A DNA stretch of 64,000 bases, taken from a virus. The stretch is from positions 48,020 to 112,019 of the IMG/VR virus record IMGVR_UViG_3300032334_001937. The stretch is one strand, 5' to 3'. Within the stretch, counting starts at the first letter, position 1; every line of letters starts with the position of its first letter. A model generated the notes under the pieces. It saw only the letters and a program-made list of their open reading frames with translations, had not been told where the DNA came from and did not search any database. A program made the translations under genes and the position numbers. Below are positions 1 to 10,500 of the stretch, one piece after another.

Positions 1-2054
1 GTAAATTCACCACCAGTTGCATATAGTGTTCCAGTTAGTGTTGCACCTGTAGCAGTTAGTGTTCCATCATTTTTAACTGCAAATAATCCACCAGCACTAA
101 TTAGGTTGCTAGAAGGATCACCATTACCTATGATGGTAATTTCTCTTGCTGTTACTTCACCTGTTGGAGTTACTGTAAATTTTGCAGATGAGTTACCACC
201 GCTTGTAGAACTTCCTGCCCAAAACGAATATGTGCCAGATGCTGAAAGTCCTGTATATTTTGTTGGTGGTCCTGATAAATCATTTTCAATTTTATATTCA
301 GAAATTTTCCAGTCAGCTATCTGTGCTTGCTTTGTAATAAATGTTGGTGTTCCAGCTGATGCATCTGAAACAATCTGTGTTGATGGTGAAGTATTGGTTG
401 CGTCATATGCAAAAATACCAGAGCTTTTAAATATAGTTCTTTTTCCTGATGTTGCACTATTACCTGCGTAAATAACTCCATTAGCACCAAATGTAATTGG
501 ACTTTCAAAAGATGTAATCTGTGCTGGGTCAAGTGGTGTTGTTGTTCCTTCTGCAGAATAATTTGATGTGTTACCAAAGTCATCATAATATCTAATTTTA
601 ATATATACAGTTGTGTAGTCAGTATCTGTAATAACTGCAGGACTTAATCCAGCATAAACTACATAGGTATCGTCTGTTGGGTCTCCAGACCAAGCTGTAT
701 GCTTTGCATATACCTCTGCAAAAACAGCACCTGTTGGCAATGTAAAGTTAACTGAATAAGCATTAGATAAAGGAACTGTTGTAAATGTTGGAGTAACCCC
801 TGAGAGCGGATTTGATCTTGCTGCTACGTTAAATGAAACTCCAGAAGACTTATTGTCATTTATATCAATACTTTTTAATAGTCCAGAGAAAGAACTGTAG
901 TGCTCTCCAAATTGATCAAATAAATCTTTTTTGGTGATGATTGTTGTCTGGCTTGTTCCACCTCCAGTTGGGAAGCGATAAAAATATCCTACTAAGTTAT
1001 TTGGTGCAGTTAATTGTATCTGAACTCTTACCGCAGCATCTGAAGATGGAAGTGTGTAAGCAACCACAACATCGTCATTTACCCAAGATCCAGATACTGA
1101 AGCAACTTCACTTGGTGGTGTATTGTCAACTGATACTGGACTGGTTGGAGTAACAGCAGCAGCTGTAGAATAGGCTGTTGTTAGTCCACCATCTGAAGTA
1201 AATCTTGCTTTTACCCAACGCTTATTAAAGTTATGGGCAATAATATTAGCTGGATTAACTGTTCCTAAATAAGCTCTTGAATATGTTACACCTGTTGGTT
1301 CTGTAGAGCTTGTTGATTCGTACTCAACAATTTCAATTGAGTTATAGGCACTTTGGGTTGGAGTAGTGTATGCAACACTATACCCTGCATTAATTGCCGT
1401 TACAGTAATTACTGGAACTGGTAAATCTAAAACATAAGTCGGAATAGTTCCAGCACATATTGTTTGGCTAATATTATTTAGGGGATCTGCAACAAGAACA
1501 CATATTCCTGTTATTGCTGCTCTAAATATTCCAAATGTTTGAACATTTAATGTTTTTGTTAGGGTAACGGTTTGTGCTGTTTGTGTTTTATTTGCAGGGA
1601 ATGTATTAAGAGCTGTGCGTTTTGTAATGCCATCTGCCGTTAATTCAAGAATAAATTGAGAAACTGTGCTATTAAGTTTGTTGGTGTAGTCCCAATTAAA
1701 CTGTACAACTAAATCTTCTCCAACCCAACTAGCGGTTACATTGGTTGGGTCTGTTGGAATAATTACTACTGGGCCTTGTCCAGGATAAATAGATTCGGGC
1801 ATTCCGTTAATTGGTGGAAGGTATGTATCTTTTGTATTATCTTTACTCTTACTTACATTTGATCCTGATTGATTCCCTGGAGTTGTTCCGCCAGCAACTA
1901 AAGATTTTCCATCAAGACCAACAATATCAATTTCTGCACCTTGACGTGATTTTGTTTGATTTATTTTATCCCAAGCAACTCTTGGATCATCTGCACTGAT
2001 TGGGACTGTTGGATTCTTTGCAACAGATTTGCTACTTTGATATTTTGATTTCAC
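1..2054 (-). CDS. Fn3-rich tail tip/fibre protein (3' end outside window)
   Basis: The minus strand is open without a stop from 2054 to the window edge. I place the start at a GTG (2052-2054) preceded by AAGG about 7 nt upstream, just after the stop of the upstream gene. The protein begins MKSKYQSSKSVAKNP and contains several beta-sandwich segments that look like fibronectin type III repeats (for example VTASWVGEDLVVQFNWDY and a later TPPSEVASVSGSWVNDDVVV). Near the edge it carries AQIADWKISEYKIENDLS and a G-T-L-T-A-T-G pattern, both common in tail fibre proteins. It follows the tail hub gene, where receptor-binding or central-fibre proteins usually lie. Function is inferred from repeats and position. 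Confidence 0.8.
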   Translation of the reverse strand, partial: MKSKYQSSKSVAKNPTVPISADDPRVAWDKINQTKSRQGAEIDIVGLDGKSLVAGGTTPGNQSGSNVSKSKDNTKDTYLPPINGMPESIYPGQGPVVIIPTDPTNVTASWVGEDLVVQFNWDYTNKLNSTVSQFILELTADGITKRTALNTFPANKTQTAQTVTLTKTLNVQTFGIFRAAITGICVLVADPLNNISQTICAGTIPTYVLDLPVPVITVTAINAGYSVAYTTPTQSAYNSIEIVEYESTSSTEPTGVTYSRAYLGTVNPANIIAHNFNKRWVKARFTSDGGLTTAYSTAAAVTPTSPVSVDNTPPSEVASVSGSWVNDDVVVAYTLPSSDAAVRVQIQLTAPNNLVGYFYRFPTGGGTSQTTIITKKDLFDQFGEHYSSFSGLLKSIDINDNKSSGVSFNVAARSNPLSGVTPTFTTVPLSNAYSVNFTLPTGAVFAEVYAKHTAWSGDPTDDTYVVYAGLSPAVITDTDYTTVYIKIRYYDDFGNTSNYSAEGTTTPLDPAQITSFESPITFGANGVIYAGNSATSGKRTIFKSSGIFAYDATNTSPSTQIVSDASAGTPTFITKQAQIADWKISEYKIENDLSGPPTKYTGLSASGTYSFWAGSSTSGGNSSAKFTVTPTGEVTAREITIIGNGDPSSNLISAGGLFAVKNDGTLTATGATLTGTLYATGGEF

Positions 2055-2067
2055 TGTAGCGCCTTAA

Positions 2068-2574
2068 TTATTTTGGACCTATTGCTTGCCAATTTAAATA
2101 ACAGTGACCGCTTAAAGCAGATACTGGTAAAGCATCTCCTCTATTTATCCTATAACTAAACTTATCTCTTGTAACATTATAAACATTAACAACAATATTG
2201 TGATCTGTACTAACAACACTTGTAAATCCAAACTGAATAGTTGCAGTAACAATTGGAATTGAGCTAAAAGCTGTTGCCCCAGTTGCTTCATCTCCGTAAT
2301 CAATATCACCGTAATATATGTTTGCAGTACTTAATGAAGCATTATCACCAGAAAAATCTATGCGAGTTCTTCCATAAAGAATCTTTTCGGAGCCAGGGTT
2401 GTACTCATGACCAACTGCATCTTCTGTGTTCCAGTTAGGAGTACCCGTTCCAACAACCCCAAAATTATTTGTAATAGTATTAATACTGTCGCTGTGCTGA
2501 TTAACAACATTAATAAGTTGATGCCAAGCAGCAAGGTCAATAATATTTGGATCTGATATTTTTACATATGGCAT
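2068..2574 (-). CDS. putative minor tail protein, 168 aa
   Basis: A 168-residue protein with no family I recognise. It lies between the large hub-like tail protein and the Fn3 tail protein and is read in the same direction, so a tail-tip role is likely. The first 40 residues look helical (IDLAAWHQLINVVNQHSD), and the rest looks like a beta-rich domain with many Thr, Ser and aromatic residues. The start ATG at 2574 follows AGGAGAAC, a good ribosome binding site. The stop is 13 nt before the GTG of the next gene. Confidence 0.7.
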   Translation of the reverse strand: MPYVKISDPNIIDLAAWHQLINVVNQHSDSINTITNNFGVVGTGTPNWNTEDAVGHEYNPGSEKILYGRTRIDFSGDNASLSTANIYYGDIDYGDEATGATAFSSIPIVTATIQFGFTSVVSTDHNIVVNVYNVTRDKFSYRINRGDALPVSALSGHCYLNWQAIGPK

Positions 2575-2609
2575 TCTGTTCTCCTATTTTATTAATTATA
2601 CCACAGGGC

Positions 2610-5600
2610 CTAGTAGATCCTGTTAAGTGTTAACTGTGTGTCAAGTCCTTGATCAAAAGTATGATTAACTGAGCTTACAATATATTTTTGATTAGATATT
2701 CCATTTAGTGAGTATGTCAGGGTTACTACATCTCCCACTTGAATTAGTGGATTGCCAAATACATTTAGCGATACCGTTTTTGAAAAACCTTCAATGCCCA
2801 TAGATATAACCTTGAGCATTCTTTGTCCTGCCTGCTTTGACTGAATCCATTCTGAATCTAGTTGTGCTGTTTCTAGTATGTTGGCTGGATCAATTACTAC
2901 CTCTAAAATTTCTGGATCTGAAGGGGCAACAATTTCATGTGTCCAAAGATTAAGATTGATTGTAACTTGATTAAGCTCATCTGCTTCTTTTCTCAAAAAA
3001 ACAAGATTAGACGAGTTATTTGCAATTGCCATCTTTGCTCTAAATCCTGTATTAATTGGTGTTGAGTATGACAGTGAGTATTCATCAACTAGTTTCTTTT
3101 GATATTGTTTTTGATCACTTTGATCGGTTCCTGGGAAATAATACCACATATACTCAATTGGTAAAATGTCAACTGAAACTGCTGCAGGGGTTGTATATTG
3201 AACATCATAATAATTAATACCAGATATCTCTGGTGTTGTTTGCATCATGTATGTTGAGTAATCACCATACAAGTTTTGATGTTGTACAAGACCATTTAAG
3301 AATTCTCTATCTTGATAATAATAGCTTACGCTTCTTTCTTTAAGTGGTTTTTCAGTTGCATGAATTTCTCTAAGCGATGTTGTGCTTATTGGATTTGGAG
3401 AAACATCTCCAGTATACTCATACAGTGCAGGAATTGCTGTTGGAGTAGCGGTAGTCAAAAATCCAAACTTAGTACTATAACCAATATTGTCATTAAAGTA
3501 TGGTTTTTGTCTCATTCCAGTTTTCTTATTTACTTCAGTTGTTTTCCATCCAGATCCTCCTGGATTTGTAACTGTGTTATAATCATCTGATTTAGTTTCA
3601 TTCCAACCAGTAACCTCAATATTATTTATGAATACTGAAAGTATTCTTTTCTCATCTCCTGATGAACCATTTTCTCCATCCTCTCCATCTGAAAGATAAT
3701 GAACAACCTTTAGGTTAAATGGGTTATCTGTTGTATAACTATATGTTGCAGGATCTGTGGTTGTATCCTTTTTAATGATTTTTGAAAAATTATTTACAAC
3801 GCTATTGCAAATACCTGTTACATCTGCAAAATATTCATTTTCTGATCCATTAAAAATATGCAATAAATATCTATATTTTGGCGGGTTGTAATAGGCAACT
3901 GTCTTAGGGTCAAGTCTATTAAACCTTTGGAGCTCTACATAATATGTTCCGCCAGTGTCTGTCTCACTTGGCATATTAAAAAATAAACCAGATGCAATTT
4001 TAAAGTTGGTATCTGGCATATCAAACTTTACTGAATATGTCTGATAATATTGTTCGGTTTCATTTGTTGGATAAATAATTACATATTGATCTGTTAATCC
4101 ACTAACTTTTATCTTATCAATGCTTGGTAGTGCTGGATCTTGATCATAGTCGTCAACAATTGAGGTGTATCCAGTAGAGCTACCAACTGTCCATCCATCT
4201 CTATCAATAAGTTTTTCTGATAAACCTTTACTGTCTAAATCAGTAATTCTTGAGTGAGCAGATGGAACTGTTCCAAACATACCTCTTTGTACATTTGTTA
4301 TGTTTCCTAATGTACGAATTAATACATCATAGTCAGAAGATATGGTTGCTTCTCCTCCAGATATATATGCTCCTTCTTGTGTACCCTCAATTTCAAACCA
4401 AGTGCTTGATGCATCAATAATGGTTCCAGATATATTGAATATTTGCGGATTAACTGCAGTAATATTTACTCTGTCTCCAACGCTAAAATTATTTGCTGCT
4501 GTATAAACAATTGTTCCTCCATTTGAATTTACATCTGTGATTGTGGCATAAGATACCTTTAGCTCAACAGCATATTCTCTAATAAAATTATTAATCTCTG
4601 CCTGCAACTGTAGATCATTTTTTACTGAAACCTTTTTGCTGGTGCCTGGATTTTCATCATCAATATATGGATCTGTTGATTTTGAAATTACATACTCTTT
4701 GTATAGAACTGAAACAATTTCATTCTCAATAAATGCATATCCATTTGCATCACGATTAAATGTATGAAAAATATTTTGTAGGTCGTTAACATTCATGCTA
4801 AATGAATTACTATCTTTTGCCATATCACTATACAAATAGTTAAATCCAACAGAGTCTATACTTTGTTGTTGCCATACTACGTCGTTAGACGCTGTATACA
4901 AAAATGATGATGAGTCTTTAATTGTAGGGTTTTTTACATTTTGCAAAGATGGAGATTGCTTTACCTTTGGTGACTGATACCTTAAAGAAACTTTTCCTGG
5001 CTTTGCTTTATTTGAAACTGAAAAACCATTCTTCTTAATATCATTATCATTTAATGAGAATGAGGATGTAGTTGTTGTAAGAATATCCTGTAGGCTTAAA
5101 AATTCCATTACTCCATACTCATTAATGTATGCCCCAATTTGATATGCTACAAAAATTTTGTTAAGTGTATCTAAGATTGTTGAGTCTTTTGAGTTACAGT
5201 AAAAATAAGAAATATCCATAGGTAGTGTTTTGCTATTGCAAACTTTATATAATGAATCATAGTTATAATCAGTAAACCCAACAAGATCCAAAATGTTTGT
5301 AATAATGTCAAATACTGACTTTAAATTAGCAACATAATCTGGAGCTGGAGTAGACTGTAGATATCTAGTAATGTCTAGACACTGAATAGATACTGTGTCT
5401 ATGTCATTTTCGTCCCATGTATCAGAATAGAATACTCCGCCTGGTATATATTTGTTTGTAGAAACAGCATTAGATGGCTTAGAATATTCAAAAATATTAA
5501 ATCCAACATAGAGCTTAATATTTTTTCTTAATATGTTTGCAAGAAGTGTTGATGATTGATCACTTTGACTTGAAAAAATGCTAACTAGCTGACCATTATT

Positions 5601-6995
5601 TACTAATGGTATTCCAGAAAGTGTAACGTTGCAAGAATTTGAGTTAACTGAAGATATTGGCAAAGCACTGTTTTGTGTATCTAGCATTTTTTCTATTGAT
5701 AAAGATTGCACAAAATCTGAAATATCAACTTCAAGTCTTGGAGATACTTCAATAACCTGCATTCTATTAAGGTCATTGACTAAATCAAGACTGGTGTAAG
5801 AGCTAACTTCAGTTCTTGGAGTAGTAGATTTTTGTTTTACTGTTATTTTACTGAACGATGTTGCGTTACTTATTGTTCCAGTGCTAGTAAACTTTGGCAA
5901 AGTTGATGGTACCCATTTAGTTTTTGTCCACATTGTTCCTGTCCAGTACAGCGTTAAAACTCCAGTAGTAAAGCTTTCTGAGTTTACTGGGAAAGTTACA
6001 TCACTATTGTTATCAACTTGGATTAACTGTCCATCCAAATAAATATTGATTATTGGGACTGAAAGTAAAGTATTAAACTTAATAACTATTTTATTTGTTA
6101 AGATTGACTTTTCATATATACCAGAGATACTTGGAAGATATTCAAGTACAGAGTCAATTGGCTCTGAAACAAAATATTTATATGGAGCAATGTCTGAAGC
6201 TACAACACTTTTTAATCCTGGTACTGGGGATGAAGCAAAGAAAAAAGATGGCATATGTACAATTGGGCTAATTGGAGAATAATTTACGCCAGAGTAGCCA
6301 TTGATAATAGATGAGTTAATCTTTCTATAGTTAGCTGGTGGAGTACAGCTTGAGTTACCAGACTGAATGTATGATTCCCCTGGTCTAAAATGTGTAAAAG
6401 CACTATCTGTTGGCCACAAGCTTCCGCTTGTATGATCTGAATAAGATGTTTCAAAAATATGAGGTACAGTAAAATATACAACAGGATTAATATCTGTTCC
6501 ACTTAAAGCATTAACATTAATTGTATATGTAAAAGAAGACATGCCAGAACCTCTTGGGGTTGTGCCAATAGAGGTAATAATTTTTGTCCAGCCCAAAGAA
6601 GTTGCTTCTTCTTGGCTTGTTCCATATTGATTTATTTCGCTTTCAGCAAAAGCTGTTACCATTACTGGGATTGCATTATTAGTTTTTACATAAGTAACTA
6701 TTTTATACGCATGACCTTCATTTACAGAAACAGTATATGCCACTGATCCTTTTCCGTCAGCCATTGTAAATTTTTTAGTTGTAAAATTTTTCTTTTCTTC
6801 ATCATTTGAAGCAGTAACAGTTCCAGAAGATAGCGTTGGTGTATACTCAGTTGATCCTGCAGCAACAGTAATATATGGTGGATTAAATAAATTATGATTC
6901 CACTCAGCAGAAACTACAGGAACTAAACCAATAGAGCCTGAATCTTTAAATATATCGTTGCTTTCGCTTTGAGTTAATGTTCCCACCTTTAACAT
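2610..6995 (-). CDS. large tail hub / baseplate-type protein, 1461 aa
   Basis: This long protein is read immediately after the distal tail gene, with which it shares one base (TAATG overlap at 6995). The C-terminal part has the pattern NPLIQVGDVVTLTYS followed by YIVSSVNHTFDQGLDTQL, typical of tail hub or Gp37-like minor tail proteins that end in an OB-like or gp27-like domain. The middle holds beta-rich stretches and two candidate carbohydrate-binding regions (GLFFNMPSETDTGGTYYVEL; around residues 1020-1160). Order after the tape measure and distal tail gene supports a hub, possibly with host-recognition domains. No peptidase or lysozyme motif is evident to me. Confidence 0.72.
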   Translation of the reverse strand: MLKVGTLTQSESNDIFKDSGSIGLVPVVSAEWNHNLFNPPYITVAAGSTEYTPTLSSGTVTASNDEEKKNFTTKKFTMADGKGSVAYTVSVNEGHAYKIVTYVKTNNAIPVMVTAFAESEINQYGTSQEEATSLGWTKIITSIGTTPRGSGMSSFTYTINVNALSGTDINPVVYFTVPHIFETSYSDHTSGSLWPTDSAFTHFRPGESYIQSGNSSCTPPANYRKINSSIINGYSGVNYSPISPIVHMPSFFFASSPVPGLKSVVASDIAPYKYFVSEPIDSVLEYLPSISGIYEKSILTNKIVIKFNTLLSVPIINIYLDGQLIQVDNNSDVTFPVNSESFTTGVLTLYWTGTMWTKTKWVPSTLPKFTSTGTISNATSFSKITVKQKSTTPRTEVSSYTSLDLVNDLNRMQVIEVSPRLEVDISDFVQSLSIEKMLDTQNSALPISSVNSNSCNVTLSGIPLVNNGQLVSIFSSQSDQSSTLLANILRKNIKLYVGFNIFEYSKPSNAVSTNKYIPGGVFYSDTWDENDIDTVSIQCLDITRYLQSTPAPDYVANLKSVFDIITNILDLVGFTDYNYDSLYKVCNSKTLPMDISYFYCNSKDSTILDTLNKIFVAYQIGAYINEYGVMEFLSLQDILTTTTSSFSLNDNDIKKNGFSVSNKAKPGKVSLRYQSPKVKQSPSLQNVKNPTIKDSSSFLYTASNDVVWQQQSIDSVGFNYLYSDMAKDSNSFSMNVNDLQNIFHTFNRDANGYAFIENEIVSVLYKEYVISKSTDPYIDDENPGTSKKVSVKNDLQLQAEINNFIREYAVELKVSYATITDVNSNGGTIVYTAANNFSVGDRVNITAVNPQIFNISGTIIDASSTWFEIEGTQEGAYISGGEATISSDYDVLIRTLGNITNVQRGMFGTVPSAHSRITDLDSKGLSEKLIDRDGWTVGSSTGYTSIVDDYDQDPALPSIDKIKVSGLTDQYVIIYPTNETEQYYQTYSVKFDMPDTNFKIASGLFFNMPSETDTGGTYYVELQRFNRLDPKTVAYYNPPKYRYLLHIFNGSENEYFADVTGICNSVVNNFSKIIKKDTTTDPATYSYTTDNPFNLKVVHYLSDGEDGENGSSGDEKRILSVFINNIEVTGWNETKSDDYNTVTNPGGSGWKTTEVNKKTGMRQKPYFNDNIGYSTKFGFLTTATPTAIPALYEYTGDVSPNPISTTSLREIHATEKPLKERSVSYYYQDREFLNGLVQHQNLYGDYSTYMMQTTPEISGINYYDVQYTTPAAVSVDILPIEYMWYYFPGTDQSDQKQYQKKLVDEYSLSYSTPINTGFRAKMAIANNSSNLVFLRKEADELNQVTINLNLWTHEIVAPSDPEILEVVIDPANILETAQLDSEWIQSKQAGQRMLKVISMGIEGFSKTVSLNVFGNPLIQVGDVVTLTYSLNGISNQKYIVSSVNHTFDQGLDTQLTLNRIY

Positions 6996-7501
6996 TAGAT
7001 CTCCGTAAACTCAATATTTATATCTACATAATCTGATAAAGATGTTCTCTTTGATAAAGTTTTTGCAAATGTTGTGATAAAAGCACTGTATGTTCTATAT
7101 CCAGTTGCATCAGTTATTGTTGCTTCTGTCTGTGCAGTCTTAAAGTTATGCCCTGATTCATTTGGGACTGAACCAGCAGCAGGATCTGAAGCAAGCTTTG
7201 ACTCAACAACCTTTAAATATATCGGCACACCAGCATTGGCATTATAAAATGATTCCATCCAGGCAGCACCGTAGTTACCATCAGCTGTTTCTGATGATCT
7301 TGTTGGCAAGAATGTCCAGGCTGTTGATATTCTATGCTTTTTAGCAATAACATATTTTCTCATAGTACCGTTAGCCATACGTGTTGTTTGCTCAATTAAA
7401 TCTACATCTATTTGTATTGGTTGTCTATTATGGTCAGTAAGCTTATACCAGGTTGACCCATTAAGGGAAACCTGTATACCCGCTTGAATTTTATATGCCA
7501 T
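6995..7501 (-). CDS. distal tail-type protein, 168 aa
   Basis: A 168-residue protein directly after the tape measure gene; its ATG overlaps the tape measure stop by one base. It starts MAYKIQAGIQVSLNGSTWYK and contains RISTAWTFLPTRSSETADG and IYLKVVESKL, features consistent with a beta-sandwich structural protein. The position between tape measure and hub is where distal tail or adaptor proteins are encoded in siphoviruses. Assignment rests on order, not on a recognised signature. Confidence 0.6.
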   Translation of the reverse strand: MAYKIQAGIQVSLNGSTWYKLTDHNRQPIQIDVDLIEQTTRMANGTMRKYVIAKKHRISTAWTFLPTRSSETADGNYGAAWMESFYNANAGVPIYLKVVESKLASDPAAGSVPNESGHNFKTAQTEATITDATGYRTYSAFITTFAKTLSKRTSLSDYVDINIEFTEI

Positions 7502-10500
7502 TACATCATCACCTTATTTGTTTTGTTATTTTGTCTTTGTACCCTATCTAATCTTACCATAATCTCATCTGCAATTTCTTTCTTATTGAGGTCTGTTCCA
7601 TTAATAATAAAGTGGTTTGTCATTCCTCCATCATTATAAGTTTTATTTTGATCTGCTGGAATAATACGTTCACCCTTGTGAACCATTGCAAGAGTATCAG
7701 CAGGTACATAATCTGTTCCAACATCATATGAAGGAATATTAAATTTAACCATTCCACCTTTAGCAAATCCAAATTTTGATTTTGCTGCATCAATTATTTT
7801 TCCAAAATTGGGTCCAGAGTAACCTATTGTTCCTTTTGAAGTTATTTCTCCTCCGCCCTGAATAATTGTATTAAATTTTTCTGGATTAAATTCAGGATAA
7901 ACAGTTTTATATTGATCTGGCAAGAAAAGCTCTGCTCTTCTATTTTTAGCCATATTTGTAGCGTTTGTATTTGGTGCTAATGGTTCATATGTTCCAAATC
8001 CTATTGGCATAAATTTTATACCCTTTGCAAATTTAGAAAGATATGATGCTGTTGCTTTTGCTCTATTTAATGAAAGCAAGTCATTATCTACTCCACCACG
8101 TGAATCTGCATGTCCTTGAACAACTATAGACTTTATGTTATTATCAATTAATTGAGAAGCTAGTTTTTGAAGTTCTAGCCTTTGTTTTTTATTTAAATCA
8201 TATGAATTAGTACTAAAGTTAGATCTTATTGGCGGAACTTTAATTTTAATTATTTCTTTATGCGCTTCTTGCCAGGCAGCTGCTGGACCCATCATTGTTC
8301 CGCCTTGATAGGTAGGTTTTACTTCACCTTGGAAATTTTTGGAATAATTAGTGACTTGTCCACCTCTTGCAAACTTAGGTTTATTAATATTTTGGAATGC
8401 ATTTGGTTGATTCCATCTTGGTCCAGCTGTTCCAAAATGAGGTATATGTGGTGAAGGCAATGTTCTTTTTGCTTCAAATACATACTCATCTAATAACTTA
8501 GAAGCACTTGGTCCAACCCACTGTTGACTTGCTCCTTCTCCAATAAAATGACCACCTTCTGCTGGTATTTTAATTGCTAAAGGATTAATTGCTTTTAAAA
8601 CAAATTCTGTATAAGCAGCAACATACTGTTCTTTAGCTGTTGCATCTTTGAAGTATCCACCAAGACCAAGGTCCATTAAGTTTTTTATTCCACGGACATC
8701 TTTGCCTAATATAACTTTTGCTATAGCACCAGCCTGTCCACCTCCTGTACCTCCTTGTGTTGCTATGACTTTAGCCCAGTCTAAATTGTCAGTAAATGAT
8801 TTATGCATATCTGGTATCCAGGATTGACCTACATTTAACCCCTTATCAAATTCTTTAAATGGAGCTGCTTCTGGTGAATCATATCTTGGTTCTGGTTTTC
8901 CAGATGCCTTAATTAAATCTACTGCATTTTCTTTCCATCTTGAGGTAAAATGTGACCAAGGAGCATCTTGGGTCATAGAGTTATATCCGAATTTATCCAT
9001 CCAAGCTTTTCCATTTTGCAAAGCCTTATTTGGAACTGTTTTATGTCCTACAATATCAGCCATGTCCTTAAGGCTAAGACCTCTATAGACAACTTGATCT
9101 TCTCCCATTGGTTTTCTAGTTAATAATGAATTAATTACTCCCCAATCATCTTTTTGAGCATACATTGGTTTTTGAGTATATAAATCAAGTGCATTAATTC
9201 CACCAGGTGGGGTGTCTGTTTTTCTTGATAATTTTAATAGCTTTAGAGCATCAGCTATTGTTGTTTTTGAATTTTCTATCATAGATGGAGCATCTTCTGG
9301 TTTTGCCCAGGTGTGGTCCTTAAAGAATTTACCACTTTCAAGATCTTTTATTTTGGTTCTATGATCTGCTATCATTTGCTGATATTTTTTAATTGATGAA
9401 ACTGTATCTTCAGAAAGCTTTGATGTTTTAACGGCTTGTGCTTCTGCAAATGCTTTATTTTGCTGTATAACTCTTTGCATTACATAACTATTACCCATTG
9501 ATGGACGATACTGAGGAAGCTTAGGAACAAAGTTATCATCCATAGCAGCATGGACAGTAACTTTAGGAACAATGGCTGATTTTGTACCCATTCCTAATTT
9601 ACCTGCAAGTCCTACAGCAGGCAATACTCCAAGCACATCTGCAGCAACGCCTAAGCCTTTATGTCCAAATATTTCAGGGCTTGTATTATTTTTTAAATTA
9701 AATGCTGATGTATAGCCAGATAGACCTTGTGCAGCTAGTAACGCAATTCTATCTTTTTCTGTTTGAGAAACTGCTGACTTATAAGAAGAAACTCTTGGGT
9801 CAATTTTTGATGCACCCATACCCATCATTCCAGATAGGTATGAGGAAAACATATTTACTGGGTTAAATCTACTAAAGAAGTTTCCGTTTTTCTTTCCAAC
9901 TGGTCCACCTGTAGCAAACTTCTTTGCATTTAGTTGATCAAAGAAACCTACGCCATATTTATCAACAGCACTTGCATTAACAACATATTCTTTATTAGAT
10001 AGCATTGCTGGAATAGAATCAGATGTTGTACTTCCTGGTCCAGAAATAAAACCGCCATCTGCTTTTTTAGTTGTATTTCTATTGACTGGCTTTCCCTTTA
10101 CACTTAATGTTTGAGGATTCCATTGCTGAATCACGCCAGCACCGTCTACAGCATACTGCTTTCCATTCCATTCAAATACATAAACAGAGTCACCAGTACT
10201 TGTTCTTGTTACTCCACTTCGTTGCTGCAATGCCTTATCAGCTGCAGCGCCAACAGTCTTACCGTCTATAGCCCGTGTAGGTGTCATAGATCCAGCACCA
10301 GACACAACTACTACTGGAAGAGGATTACTTTTATCAAAATTAAACATTCTTGATATGCGATCAAGTGCACCCTTAATGTCTATTGTTGGGGTTGCAACTG
10401 GAGCTGGTCCAGCAGATGCAATGATGTTATCTTTTTTATCTTTATCTGCCTGTAGTTTATCAACTTCATCTTGCTTTGCAGCAATTTGCTTTTCTAGAGC

